NCBI GenBank assembly: GCA_039814715.1
Contig: JBCCAR010000003.1
Location: forward strand, 121,196-185,195
DNA: 64,000 bases
Origin: CAKZYD01 sp039814715
GTDB lineage: Bacteria; Pseudomonadota; Alphaproteobacteria; Sphingomonadales; CAKZYD01
Direction: 5' to 3'
This document shows, piece by piece, positions 35,615 through 44,825 of the stretch; positions within the stretch are counted from its first letter, which is position 1, and every line of letters starts with the position of its first letter. A model generated the notes under the pieces. That model did not search any database. It saw only the letters and a program-made list of their open reading frames with translations, and was not told where the DNA came from. The position numbers and the translations under genes were made by a program.

Positions 35615-36631
35615 TCACCCTTTTAAAATTGCAAGGGAATACCAGTCATCGTCAGTGGAAATGAGCGCTTGGAGCTCGTAACCGGCGGACTTGGCTAGTT
35701 TTTCAACGCTTGATGGTGTGAACTTTCGCGAGATTTCCACGAGAAAGCGTTGTCCTTTTTCTAAAGAGATCGAGTGGCCAGCGACCGACGTTACATGCGC
35801 GCGCTCAACGATCCACCACATTTCAATAGCCTGAGTTTCTTCATTGAACACGGCATCATATCGGATGGCATTTTTATCAATTTTTCCAGCCATTTCGCGG
35901 TTTATTCTATCAATCAAATTGAGCGAAAAATTAGCGCTGGCCCCAGCACTATCTAAATACGCGTCAACCAAGACCTCTGTTGGTTTCACGCGGTCCACCG
36001 CCAACACGAAGACGCTGCTTGACCCCAGTGCCCGGCGCGCGCCTGAAAGAAGTGTGGATGCTTTGTCGGGCGGCATGTTGCCAATCGTGGAGCCTGGAAA
36101 AAATCCTATATTCTGGCTCACCGCGTGGCCAAGCGGAGCACTTGGAATGTCAATGCTTTGGAAGAAATCGGCACAAATGGCGCTAAAAATCCTGTCAGGA
36201 AAATCACCTGCAAGCAGCCGTGCATTCTCCATCAAATGTGATTTTGAGATGTCTATTGGAACATGGGCACGGATTTGCGGGCATGATTTGAGAAGCTGCG
36301 CAATTTTTCGGCGGTTGCCTGATCCATATTCGACAATCTGGCTATTGGCCGGCGCAGTATTAGCCAAATAGCGCGCCAGTTGCGGTAAAATCTCTTCTTC
36401 TTTCTGCGTCAAATAATATTCCGGCGTGGCGCATATGGTTTCAAATAGGGCTGCGCCGCGTGTGTCGTATAAAAGCCGTGCTGGCGGGGTAAGGCTGTTG
36501 CCCGTTAGCCATTCCACGATCGCGGTTTCGTTGTCGCTTAGTGCAGGTTCATAGTCGAAAACTTGTAAATTTGCCGGTTGATTATCTTCATCTAATTCAG
36601 GCGTAAGCGTATGGTGGCTATGCAGCGACAT
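35615..36631 (-). CDS. egtD: L-histidine N-alpha-methyltransferase
   Basis: A 338-residue SAM-dependent methyltransferase that trimethylates histidine to hercynine, the first step of ergothioneine synthesis. Family landmarks are PPARLLYDTRGAALFETICATPEYYLT (substrate tyrosine region), the SAM loop VEYGSGNRRK near residue 105, VPIDIS, FFPGSTIGNM and the late EISRKFTP. The length fits EgtD. The next step normally needs EgtB, which is not next door here, so ergothioneine synthesis cannot be confirmed from this window. The ATG start at 36631 is followed upstream by a 263-bp divergent region shared with the acyltransferase gene. Confidence 0.93.
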   Translation of the reverse strand: MSLHSHHTLTPELDEDNQPANLQVFDYEPALSDNETAIVEWLTGNSLTPPARLLYDTRGAALFETICATPEYYLTQKEEEILPQLARYLANTAPANSQIVEYGSGNRRKIAQLLKSCPQIRAHVPIDISKSHLMENARLLAGDFPDRIFSAICADFFQSIDIPSAPLGHAVSQNIGFFPGSTIGNMPPDKASTLLSGARRALGSSSVFVLAVDRVKPTEVLVDAYLDSAGASANFSLNLIDRINREMAGKIDKNAIRYDAVFNEETQAIEMWWIVERAHVTSVAGHSISLEKGQRFLVEISRKFTPSSVEKLAKSAGYELQALISTDDDWYSLAILKG

Positions 36632-36894
36632 TCAAAAACTCATTGGTTTGGAAAGGGTGGAGAAAGGCAGTGTGTAAACCTTCTGAGGGCGCGCGCCAAC
36701 TGCATTAGCATCAATTCAAACATTGTCTCACAATTGGCTCTTGTAATTGACCGCCTCAGATATCTTCATGGTTCCTTAGTATAATTCGTTGATTTTGCGT
36801 GTTTAAATGAAACAAGTTCGCACCTTTTTCAAAGGTCCATTGAGGCCCTAGCTAAAGCGGGAATGCGACAAGATGGTGAAATCAAACGGGCGAT
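36632..36894. promoter_or_regulatory. Divergent intergenic region between egtD and the acyltransferase gene
   Basis: This 263-bp region must hold promoters for both genes. It contains a perfect palindrome with a three-base centre, ATTGT-CTC-ACAAT, at about 36722-36734. A related but imperfect TTGTCTCAATT occurs at 39816-39826 upstream of the EpsB-type transferase gene. No correctly spaced sigma-54 element was found. The rest is AT-rich with no other structure I can support. Confidence 0.35.
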
Positions 36895-37671
36895 ATGTCA
36901 GAGACCCAAGTGGCACAAGGAGATAGCGTTCGCGAGGCCTCCGGGGAGCGCTACGCTGCAGCCGCGGAGTTTTATCGTAGTCTTTTTGATGTACGGCTGG
37001 CGCGTAGCGATGAAGACGTTCACACATCCCAGGCGCTACGGTACCGCGTTTATTGTGAAGAGACAGGCTATCTACCCAAGGACGACAATCCCGCTGGGCT
37101 AGAGCATGACAGCTTTGATGCTCAAAGCGAGGCGGTGCTGCTGATCCACAAAGCGACAGGCGCGTGCGTTGGCACGGTCCGGGTCATCATTCCGGATGAC
37201 AGTGCGCCGGGCCGGCTATTCCCAGCCATGGATTGTTCTGAGGCCATGCTGTCACTTGTAGATAAGGATATGCCGCTGGCGACGACTGGCGAACTATCAC
37301 GTTTTACCATTGCGCCTGAGTTTCGCCGCCGGGCAGGAGACACCTTATATCAGCAGGTTTACGATTTTGGGATTGAGGCTGGCGACATGCGCCGGATTAT
37401 TCCGTATATGGCACTCGGTCTTTTTGCCGGAATTATGGAAATTGTGACGCTCCACACTCTAAGCCACTTATGCGCGATAATTGATCCCGCATTGCTGCGC
37501 ATGTTAAAACGGCTGCATTTGCATTTTCCGCCGGTGGGCGGCGTGGTGGAGTATCACGGCATGCGCCAGCCAGTATTTGTTTCTACTAGAGCGCTTTATG
37601 ATGGTATGACCGCGTTACCGGATGCTTATCTGCGTATCGTCAATCGTGATGGCCAGCTGCAGCTTCCTTAA
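36895..37671 (+). CDS. PEP-CTERM/exosortase-associated acyltransferase (AHL-synthase-like)
   Basis: A 258-residue protein of the GNAT/autoinducer-synthase fold, matching the acyltransferase family that accompanies PEP-CTERM/exosortase systems. Key segments are LRYRVYCEETGYLPKD (near residue 49), LEHDSFDAQSEAVLLIH, TGACVGTVRVIIPDD, and ELSRFTIAPEFRRR near 135, which carries the substrate-site Arg residues. The C-terminal half replaces the AHL-synthase end with a longer helical region. It is not a quorum-signal synthase by family; the acyl acceptor is unknown. It lies 18 bases ahead of the E1-nitroreductase gene on the same strand and is probably co-transcribed with it. Confidence 0.82.
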   Translation: MSETQVAQGDSVREASGERYAAAAEFYRSLFDVRLARSDEDVHTSQALRYRVYCEETGYLPKDDNPAGLEHDSFDAQSEAVLLIHKATGACVGTVRVIIPDDSAPGRLFPAMDCSEAMLSLVDKDMPLATTGELSRFTIAPEFRRRAGDTLYQQVYDFGIEAGDMRRIIPYMALGLFAGIMEIVTLHTLSHLCAIIDPALLRMLKRLHLHFPPVGGVVEYHGMRQPVFVSTRALYDGMTALPDAYLRIVNRDGQLQLP

Positions 37672-37689
37672 TCCAACTGGCAGCGTGTC

Positions 37690-39747
37690 ATGACAAAGCC
37701 TGATCCCTTGTTTGACTACAACACCGCTTTTTCCCGCAACATCGGCTGGCTCACAGCCTATGAACAGCAACGTATTCGCGGCGCTAAGATTGCTGTCGCT
37801 GGCGCTGGCGGGGTCGGCGGTATCCATTTGCAAACACTCGCCCGGCTCGGCTTTGCGCGCTTTCATGTGGCTGATTTAGATACGTTTGAACTTGCAAACT
37901 TTAATCGGCAGGCTGGCGCACGATTGGATACGCTGGGTCTGCCAAAGGCTGAGGTGGCCAAAGAGCTGGTCACGTCTATCAATCCTGAGGCCGATATTTC
38001 GGTTTTTCCAAACGGCGTAACTGAAGACAATTTGGAGGACTTTCTAGACGGCGTTGATGTCTATATCGATGGACTCGATTTCTTCGTCCTCGATCTGCGC
38101 GCAAAACTGTTCAAACTGGCCCGCGAAAAAGGCATCACTGCCATAACGGCCGCCCCCATCGGTATGGGTGCTGGCTATCTCATATTTACGCCTGATAGCA
38201 TGTCGTTTGATCGTTTCTTTGCTCTTGGCGACAACGCAGATACGTTTGAGGGAGCAGCTGGCTTTCTCTTGGGTCTAACGCCTGCGATGTTGCAACGACC
38301 ATATTTGGCTGACCCTTCTCAGGTCGACCTCGTTGGCCAGCGCGGGCCAAGCACGGCGATTGCTTGCCAGCTGTGTGCAGGCGTGGCGGCGGCTGAGGCC
38401 GTGAAAGTGGTTTTAAGGCGCGGCCCCATCAAGCCAGCGCCATATTATCATCATTTCGATGCTTATCGCGGGCGGTTTGTAACGCGTAAACTACTGGGCG
38501 GCGCCAAAAACCCCCTTCACCGATTGAAGCGAGGGTTCGTCACTGGCTTGACGAAGCGCTTTTCAAAATCTGCCCGCCCACCGGACGTTGACGCCGCTCC
38601 CAGCGATACGATCGTTGAACGTATTTTAGAGGCTGCCCGCTGGGCGCCCAGCGCGGATAATACCCAGCCTTGGACGTTTGAAGTACAAAGTGACAGCGCG
38701 TTCTCAATCCATGTGAGCTGGGATGAAGAGCATATCTACGAGTATCGCCGCGGTGAACCGACGCGCTTTGCCTGCGGGATGCTGCTGGAAAATCTCAAGA
38801 TGCGGGCCGCGCGATATGGCTATAGGCTTGATTGGTCCCTTGACGAGATAAGCGCAGGGCAGGCGAGCGTTCATTGTACCCTGGCTCAAGATGACGCCCC
38901 TGAGCTCAGCGCGCTGGAGACGATGATCGAAGCGCGTTCTACAAACAGAGGGCTGCTATCGCTCAAAGCTCTTGATGGGGATGTGCGCTTGCGGTTGGAG
39001 CGGGCGGTAGGACCAGACTACCAAGTGCATTGGCACACAGGACTGTCGCACCGCTGGACCCACGCGCTGCTCAATGCGCGCGCCGCCGCCGTTCGCTTGC
39101 GCACGCCAGAGACAATTCCAGTCCATCAACAGATTGTGCGCTTTGATACACCTTTTCCTCGCTGGGGCCTGCCTTCGCGCGGTTTAGGGCTTAGTGCACT
39201 CGCACACACCATTATGAGATTTGCATTTCGATCAAAGAAGCGCTCTGAGTGGCTGCTTGGGAGGTTAGGCGGTGCTTTTTATGCCGCGCTGGAGATGGAT
39301 GTCCTTCCGGGCCTGGCATGCGGCGCTCACTTTTCTTTAGAAAAGCGCGGCGAAACACGAGAGGCGGATCGCGGCGGGGATCTTACCCAAGACCTGTTGC
39401 ATGGTGCGGCCATTCAGCGATTTTGGCTGGCCTGTACTGCGGAAGGTTTGGCCTTCCAGCCGGCCTGCGCGCCGCTATGTTTCTATCATTATGGCCAGGC
39501 CGGTATTTCGTTCAGTGAAAGAAAGGGGTTGCAGCGCGCGGCGAAACGGTTCTCAAAGCGTTTTTCCCGTATTTATGGCGAGAATGCTGAAGCAATTTTG
39601 TTTAGAGGACGGGTAGGCTTTGCGCCGCGTAAAGGGGGAGAGCCACGGTCACTGAGGCAGCCATTGGCCGACTTAGTCCATCAGACACCGCAAAGTTCTA
39701 CCGACGAAGAGACACAATCAGCGCCTATCTTAGCGAAAACCGCCTAG
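37690..39747 (+). CDS. E1/ThiF-like adenylyltransferase fused to nitroreductase domain
   Basis: A 685-residue two-domain protein. Residues 1-270 are an E1/ThiF/MoeB-type adenylating domain: nucleotide loop GAGGVGG (38-44), ADLDTFELANFNRQ (61-74) with the catalytic Arg73, and a C-terminal ACQLCAG carrying C226 and C229. The usual second CxxC of the zinc site is not seen. Residues ~300-650 are a nitroreductase-like FMN domain: RWAPSADNTQPWTF (317-330), SRGLGLSAL and late LACTAEGLAFQP. It probably activates a carboxylate with ATP and couples this to a flavin redox step. The substrate is unknown. No ThiS-like or ubiquitin-like partner is adjacent. It sits 18 bp behind the acyltransferase and ahead of the PEP-CTERM sugar transferase. 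Confidence 0.8.
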   Translation: MTKPDPLFDYNTAFSRNIGWLTAYEQQRIRGAKIAVAGAGGVGGIHLQTLARLGFARFHVADLDTFELANFNRQAGARLDTLGLPKAEVAKELVTSINPEADISVFPNGVTEDNLEDFLDGVDVYIDGLDFFVLDLRAKLFKLAREKGITAITAAPIGMGAGYLIFTPDSMSFDRFFALGDNADTFEGAAGFLLGLTPAMLQRPYLADPSQVDLVGQRGPSTAIACQLCAGVAAAEAVKVVLRRGPIKPAPYYHHFDAYRGRFVTRKLLGGAKNPLHRLKRGFVTGLTKRFSKSARPPDVDAAPSDTIVERILEAARWAPSADNTQPWTFEVQSDSAFSIHVSWDEEHIYEYRRGEPTRFACGMLLENLKMRAARYGYRLDWSLDEISAGQASVHCTLAQDDAPELSALETMIEARSTNRGLLSLKALDGDVRLRLERAVGPDYQVHWHTGLSHRWTHALLNARAAAVRLRTPETIPVHQQIVRFDTPFPRWGLPSRGLGLSALAHTIMRFAFRSKKRSEWLLGRLGGAFYAALEMDVLPGLACGAHFSLEKRGETREADRGGDLTQDLLHGAAIQRFWLACTAEGLAFQPACAPLCFYHYGQAGISFSERKGLQRAAKRFSKRFSRIYGENAEAILFRGRVGFAPRKGGEPRSLRQPLADLVHQTPQSSTDEETQSAPILAKTA

Positions 39748-39873
39748 TTGCTGGGCGGTCTAAATTTCTAATTTTTGTGATTTAATAACCATTTTGAGGT
39801 CAAAACAGTGTGCGCTTGTCTCAATTTAGGACGCCAGTGCGGGAGAGCAGCCTAGCTGCAGGTTTAGGGGCGA

Positions 39874-41265
39874 ATGGTCAAAGTTTTTGGACAACCGGTG
39901 CCACGAGCATTGCAAGCTCTCATGCTGATCGAGCTTGTCTTAATGGTCCTCGCCATTGAGCTGGGTGCTGCTGCGCGTCTCGCTGTCGCTGGTCTTCAGC
40001 CGTGGAGCATGCTTCCTAATGTTGGTGCAACAGCGCTGTTTGCGGGCGTTTGCCTCACTTCGATGGTTGCATTTGGTCTCTATGAAAGTACCTGCTGCCG
40101 CGATTTACGCCAGTCGGCGGTGCGATTGTTGGTGGCCTTGCTTGCGGCAATCGCTTTCATGGCCGTTATTTTCTATTTTGTACCGGACCTGCAGATTTGG
40201 CGCTCCATATCTTTGTATGCCATTTCTCTAGCATATGTTCTGCTGCTGTCTGCTCGAGCAATTTTCATTAAGGTGGCGGATTTAGACCGCTTTAAACGTC
40301 CCATTCTCGTCATTGGAACGGGCGAACGCGCTTTGCAACTTGGGACGCTCGCACAATCAGCCGCTGGACCATCATATAGAATTGCGAAATTCGTGCGCAT
40401 GTCCGATCAGGAGCCAGCTGTTGACGATTTCGTTGATAAAAAAGACTGGCCGGACCTGCTTTCCATTGCAGAGACGTTTGGCGCGCAAGAAGTGGTCCTT
40501 GCGATGCGCGAACGCCGCGGCGGCTTACCAATTCAAGATTTGCTGAAATGCCGCATGGCAGGCATGCGCGTGCTTGATCTGCCAACGTTTCTTGAGCAAG
40601 AAACAGGCCGGTTTGACTTGGATGTGATGCAGCCAAGTTGGCTTGTGTTCTCAGATGGCTTTGAAATGTCACGCGGGCTTAATCGCTTTTTAAAGCGCGC
40701 TTTTGATATTCTAGCGAGCTTCATTTTGATCACATTTAGCATCTGGATTTTGGTGCCCACGGCCATCATCATTAAACTGACCAGCCCCGGCCCGATTTTT
40801 TACCGGCAAGAGCGCGTTGGTGAGAATGGCAAGACCTTTAGGCTCTTTAAATTCCGCAGTATGCGTAACGACGCAGAAAAAGATGGGGTGCCCCAATGGG
40901 CGAAGGAAGCCGATCCGCGCGTAACGGGCATAGGTAAAGTGATCCGTGCGACGCGCATTGATGAAATTCCCCAAATTCTCAATGTCCTGCGCGGTGAAAT
41001 GAGCTTTGTAGGACCGCGTCCCGAACGGCCCTTTTTTGTTGATCAGCTTAGTGAAGATATTCCTTATTTCGACGAGCGGCATATTGTAAAACCTGGGATC
41101 ACGGGCTGGGCGCAGATCAATTACCCCTATGGCGCGTCGCTCGATGATTCCCGAAAAAAACTTGAATACGATCTTTACTACGTAAAAAACTTTTCTGTGC
41201 TTTTAGATCTCGCCATCCTTGTTCAGACGGTTAAGGTTGTTGTCTGGCAAAACGGGGTCCGCTAG
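39874..41265 (+). CDS. Polyprenyl glycosylphosphotransferase, PEP-CTERM EpsB-type
   Basis: A 463-residue initiating sugar-1-phosphate transferase for exopolysaccharide. The N-terminus has four or five membrane helices, followed by a CoA-binding-like Rossmann segment (ILVIGTGERALQLG). The C-terminal catalytic domain starts at RFLKRAFDILASFILITFSI and contains PIFYRQERVGENGKTFRLFKFRSM, DEIPQILNVLRGEMSFVGPRPE, and GITGWAQINYPYGAS. This is the bacterial sugar transferase signature and matches the sugar transferases that accompany PEP-CTERM systems. It transfers a sugar phosphate to undecaprenyl phosphate at the inner membrane. The next gene, prsK, begins nine bases downstream. Confidence 0.92.
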   Translation: MVKVFGQPVPRALQALMLIELVLMVLAIELGAAARLAVAGLQPWSMLPNVGATALFAGVCLTSMVAFGLYESTCCRDLRQSAVRLLVALLAAIAFMAVIFYFVPDLQIWRSISLYAISLAYVLLLSARAIFIKVADLDRFKRPILVIGTGERALQLGTLAQSAAGPSYRIAKFVRMSDQEPAVDDFVDKKDWPDLLSIAETFGAQEVVLAMRERRGGLPIQDLLKCRMAGMRVLDLPTFLEQETGRFDLDVMQPSWLVFSDGFEMSRGLNRFLKRAFDILASFILITFSIWILVPTAIIIKLTSPGPIFYRQERVGENGKTFRLFKFRSMRNDAEKDGVPQWAKEADPRVTGIGKVIRATRIDEIPQILNVLRGEMSFVGPRPERPFFVDQLSEDIPYFDERHIVKPGITGWAQINYPYGASLDDSRKKLEYDLYYVKNFSVLLDLAILVQTVKVVVWQNGVR

Positions 41266-41274
41266 CCGCGCGTC

Positions 41275-43407
41275 ATGTTTGGTTTTCCAATTGCACAGCT
41301 CTCTTATGCAGCCACCGGGCTTAGCTTTGGCTTGCTGGTGCTGTATTTGATCGTGCGTTGGCGCGTTGTATCGCCCAATCCGTTGTTGCTGCTCGCTTGT
41401 ATTCTAACGAGCGCCTGGGGCATCTTGATTTCTTGGGAAGCGACCAGCTCTATTTTAGGGAATTTGCTGTCTGCCAGCGAAACCTTGCGAGCCGCAGCCT
41501 GGATATTGTTTCTATCGAGCTTGCTGTTCCAATTTTGGCGCCAGAATAACAGTCTAAGCTATACCTTCGTGCTTTCGATGACGATGGCGCTGGTGTTTAC
41601 CCTGCAAATCTTCATCGATGTCGGCGTTTTGCGTATCTTTGATATTCAAATCCAAGGCGCAGCGCTGCAGACACTGCTTGTTCAGGCCTACATCTTCGGC
41701 CGATTGGTCGTGGCAATCGCGGGTCTGGCGTTGATTGAGAACCTGTATCGTTCCACGGAAAAGCTGGAGAAATGGAAGCTTAGGCCACTCGGCCTCGGTC
41801 TTGGCGGCTTCTTTGCCTATGACATTGTGCTTTATGCTGAAGGCTTGCTGTTCACATCGCTAGACCCCGACCTGTTCGCAGCGCGCGGGTTTATCACCGC
41901 TATGATCGCGCCGCTGATCTACGTCTCGGCCAAGCGCATCAACCGGTGGACTTTTGATGTTATTCTAACGCGCCGCGCCGTGTTTCATAGCTTGTCGTTG
42001 CTGATCACGGGCTGTTATTTGATCTTCATGGCTGGGGCCGGCTGGGCGCTCGCGCGTTTTGGCGGCAATTGGGGCGCAGTGCTGCAAATCGCATTTTTAT
42101 GTGCGGCGGCTGGGTTTCTTGCATACTTGTTCGTGTCTGATGGCGCGCGGGCAAAAGCGCGTGTCTCGCTTGCGAAATATTTTCGCCGTTACAAATATGA
42201 TTACCGCGAGGTGTGGATCAAATTCATTCGCCGTATCGATTCCAAAGAGCTTGATGCTAGCTTAGAAAGCCGCGTGATCGATGGTGTTTGCGAAATTGTC
42301 GATAGCCAAGGTGGACGCCTCTATTTGCGCGATAGTGATGGCCAGCTTAGCCTTGCCGATGCCTCTAATTTTCGCAGTGAGCTGCTGCCAAGTGTCTTGG
42401 ACATCTCGTCCATGGAAGACCTTCTTGTACAGCAAGGCTGGATTATTGATCTCAACGATTTGCGCAATGGCAACGGGCAATATGGCAGTGTTGTGCTTCC
42501 CCAATGGGCGCAAAAAGAAGTCCAAGCATGGCTGATTATTCCCCTTATTCGCGATCACTTCATCGGCTGTATCATCACCAGGCAATCGCGGGCATCGCGG
42601 CAGCTTGATTGGGAAGATCATGACCTTCTCAAGACGATTGGGATGCAAGCCGCCAGCTATTTGGCTGAGCAGCGCTCCCAAGCCGCGCTGTCAGAGGCGG
42701 AGCAGTTTGACGCTTTTAACCGCCGCTTTGCGTTCATCATGCACGATCTTAAAAATCTAGTGAGCCAGCTGAGCTTGTTATCGCGCAATGTGGAGCGCCA
42801 TGGCTCTGACCCCGAGTTTCAAAAAGATATGGCGGAGACGCTGCAGTCGTCTGTTGCGAAAATAAACATGCTGCTCGCCCGGCTTCATCAAGCGCCAGAT
42901 AGTGAGCAAAGTCTTCAGGCCGTGAATATCGGTGCGATTTTGAGAGGCGTGGTACAGGCCAAGAAACCTGCGCATGGCGCACTGAGCTTAACGTCGCCTG
43001 ATACGTTGATGGCAACAGCGGACCCCCATAGGCTGGAGCAAGTCATTACGCATTTGGTTCAAAATGCCATTGATGCATCGCGCGGCGATGACCAAATAGA
43101 TTTAAGCAGTCGTGAGAGTGATGGGACGGTTATTATTGAAATCGCTGACAGCGGTGAAGGCATGAGCGCTGATTTTTTGCAAAAGCAGTTGTTTAAGCCT
43201 TTTGCGTCTACAAAGGCCGCAGGCTTCGGTATAGGCGCCTATGAGGCCCGCGAGCTCACCCGCCAGATGCAAGGCAGTCTGTCCGTGACGAGCGAGCTTG
43301 GAAAAGGCACACAATTTGTATTAAAGTTCCCGAAATCCGGCGGTGGTTTAAACCAGGGCGCGGAAACGGCCCCGTCCGATAGGAGTACCCATCTCAGCCA
43401 TGGCTGA
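41275..43407 (+). CDS. prsK: PEP-CTERM system sensor histidine kinase
   Basis: A 710-residue sensor kinase. The first ~300 residues are a multi-helix membrane domain (starting FPIAQLSYAATGLSFGLLVL). They are followed by a cytoplasmic GAF-like region (~320-460) and the kinase core. The phospho-acceptor is His490 in FIMHDLKNLVSQ. The ATPase part shows the N-box LVQNAIDAS, G1 DSGEGMS and G2 GFGIGAYEAREL. This order, and the neighbouring sigma-54 regulator, match PrsK of PEP-CTERM/exosortase-linked exopolysaccharide loci. Its last eight bases overlap the prsR start, so the pair is translationally coupled and PrsR is the expected phosphotransfer partner. Confidence 0.92.
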   Translation: MFGFPIAQLSYAATGLSFGLLVLYLIVRWRVVSPNPLLLLACILTSAWGILISWEATSSILGNLLSASETLRAAAWILFLSSLLFQFWRQNNSLSYTFVLSMTMALVFTLQIFIDVGVLRIFDIQIQGAALQTLLVQAYIFGRLVVAIAGLALIENLYRSTEKLEKWKLRPLGLGLGGFFAYDIVLYAEGLLFTSLDPDLFAARGFITAMIAPLIYVSAKRINRWTFDVILTRRAVFHSLSLLITGCYLIFMAGAGWALARFGGNWGAVLQIAFLCAAAGFLAYLFVSDGARAKARVSLAKYFRRYKYDYREVWIKFIRRIDSKELDASLESRVIDGVCEIVDSQGGRLYLRDSDGQLSLADASNFRSELLPSVLDISSMEDLLVQQGWIIDLNDLRNGNGQYGSVVLPQWAQKEVQAWLIIPLIRDHFIGCIITRQSRASRQLDWEDHDLLKTIGMQAASYLAEQRSQAALSEAEQFDAFNRRFAFIMHDLKNLVSQLSLLSRNVERHGSDPEFQKDMAETLQSSVAKINMLLARLHQAPDSEQSLQAVNIGAILRGVVQAKKPAHGALSLTSPDTLMATADPHRLEQVITHLVQNAIDASRGDDQIDLSSRESDGTVIIEIADSGEGMSADFLQKQLFKPFASTKAAGFGIGAYEARELTRQMQGSLSVTSELGKGTQFVLKFPKSGGGLNQGAETAPSDRSTHLSHG

Positions 43408-44788
43408 TAAATCAAAGCTACCCAAATTATTGGTTGTTGAAGACGACAAGGGCCTGCAGAAGCAGCTTAAGTGGGGCTATGATGACTATGACGTTGTCAT
43501 TGCCGAAGACCGGGCCAGCGCGATTGCTGCGGTTCGCCTTCACGAGCCGCTTGTTGTGACGCTTGATCTTGGTTTGCCGCCTGATCCGGATGGAACGACA
43601 GAAGGGTTCGCAATTCTTCAAGAAATCTTGCTGCTGGCGCCCAAGACTAAGGTTATTGTGGCTTCCGGACATGGGGAGCGCTCTTCGGCCCTGAGGGCGG
43701 TGGCCTCTGGCGCCTATGATTTTTACCAAAAGCCGGTTGATATTGATGAACTTGGTCTTGTTGTTCGCAGGGCCTTTCAGCTGCGCGAAATTGAGATTGA
43801 AAATGAACGTTTAAGTGCAGCGCGCGGGGAAAGCTCCCTGGGTGGGTTGATTACTGGCTGTGATAAGATGCAGCGCGTTTGTACGATGATCGAGCGTGTC
43901 GCGCCAACGGATGCGTCCGTCATGCTACTGGGCGCCAGCGGTACTGGTAAAGAGCTGCTGGCGCGGGGCCTGCACGAGAATTCTCAGCGGCAAGGTAAGT
44001 CATTTGTGGCGATCAACTGCGCTGCTATCCCAGAAAACCTCTTAGAATCAGAACTGTTTGGTCACGAAAAAGGTGCCTTTACAGGAGCCGTCAAACAGAC
44101 AATTGGTAAAATAGAACAAGCGCAAAAAGGAACGCTGTTTCTTGATGAAGTTGGCGATATTCCATTTCCTCTCCAAGTGAAGCTGCTGCGTTTTTTACAA
44201 GAGCGTGTTATCGAGCGGATCGGCGGGCGGAAAGAAATACCCGTTGATGTGCGTATTGTGTGCGCAACGCACCAGAACCTTGATCGCCTGATTGCCGATG
44301 GGACGTTTCGCGAAGACCTGTATTACCGGCTTGCTGAAATCACGATCAATATTCCTACCTTGGCTGACCGTGAAGGCGATGTCGTGTTACTGGCGCACGC
44401 TTTTCTGCAGCGCTTTGCTGAAGAGCAAAAGCGTAACGTGACTGGCTTTACGCCAGATGCGCTTGAAGCGATGGTGGCGCATGGCTGGCCAGGCAATGTG
44501 CGTGAGCTGGAGAACCGCTTAAAACGCGCTGTCATTATGGCCGAAGGAAAGCGTATATCGTCCCTCGATTTAGACCTGATTGATAAGCAAATTGCCGGCG
44601 AAGACCTGAACTTAAAGCAGGTTCGGGAAAAGGCCGACCGCGCAGCGATAAACCGCGCGCTTTCTGTTTCCAACAACAATATTTCTCAAGCCGCAAAGCA
44701 ACTTGGGATTAGCCGCCCAACACTGTATGATCTACTGAAGCTTTACGACATCAAACCCAGCGAAGCAGCTGAACGCGCAGCTGGGTAA
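43400..44788 (+). CDS. prsR: PEP-CTERM system sigma-54-dependent response regulator
   Basis: A 462-residue NtrC-type activator. The receiver domain (about residues 8-125) has the acidic pocket VVEDD and phospho-acceptor Asp56 in TLDLGLPP. The AAA+ domain has Walker A GASGTGKE and a full GAFTGA loop near residue 225 that contacts sigma-54. It also has Walker B GTLFLDEVGD and FREDLYYRL. The C-terminal Fis-type helix-turn-helix is NNNISQAAKQLGISRPTLYDLL. The intact GAFTGA shows it can activate sigma-54 promoters; one lies 38 bp downstream of this gene, before prsT. It overlaps prsK by eight bases. Confidence 0.94.
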   Translation: MADKSKLPKLLVVEDDKGLQKQLKWGYDDYDVVIAEDRASAIAAVRLHEPLVVTLDLGLPPDPDGTTEGFAILQEILLLAPKTKVIVASGHGERSSALRAVASGAYDFYQKPVDIDELGLVVRRAFQLREIEIENERLSAARGESSLGGLITGCDKMQRVCTMIERVAPTDASVMLLGASGTGKELLARGLHENSQRQGKSFVAINCAAIPENLLESELFGHEKGAFTGAVKQTIGKIEQAQKGTLFLDEVGDIPFPLQVKLLRFLQERVIERIGGRKEIPVDVRIVCATHQNLDRLIADGTFREDLYYRLAEITINIPTLADREGDVVLLAHAFLQRFAEEQKRNVTGFTPDALEAMVAHGWPGNVRELENRLKRAVIMAEGKRISSLDLDLIDKQIAGEDLNLKQVREKADRAAINRALSVSNNNISQAAKQLGISRPTLYDLLKLYDIKPSEAAERAAG

Positions 44789-44825
44789 CGCAAAGCCTGG
44801 CATATTATGTCACAGCCCTTTGATT

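Noticed and set aside
36895..37671. The acyltransferase as a LuxI-type quorum-signal synthase
   Set aside because: It matches the PEP-CTERM-associated branch, is longer than LuxI and has no LuxR-type regulator nearby.
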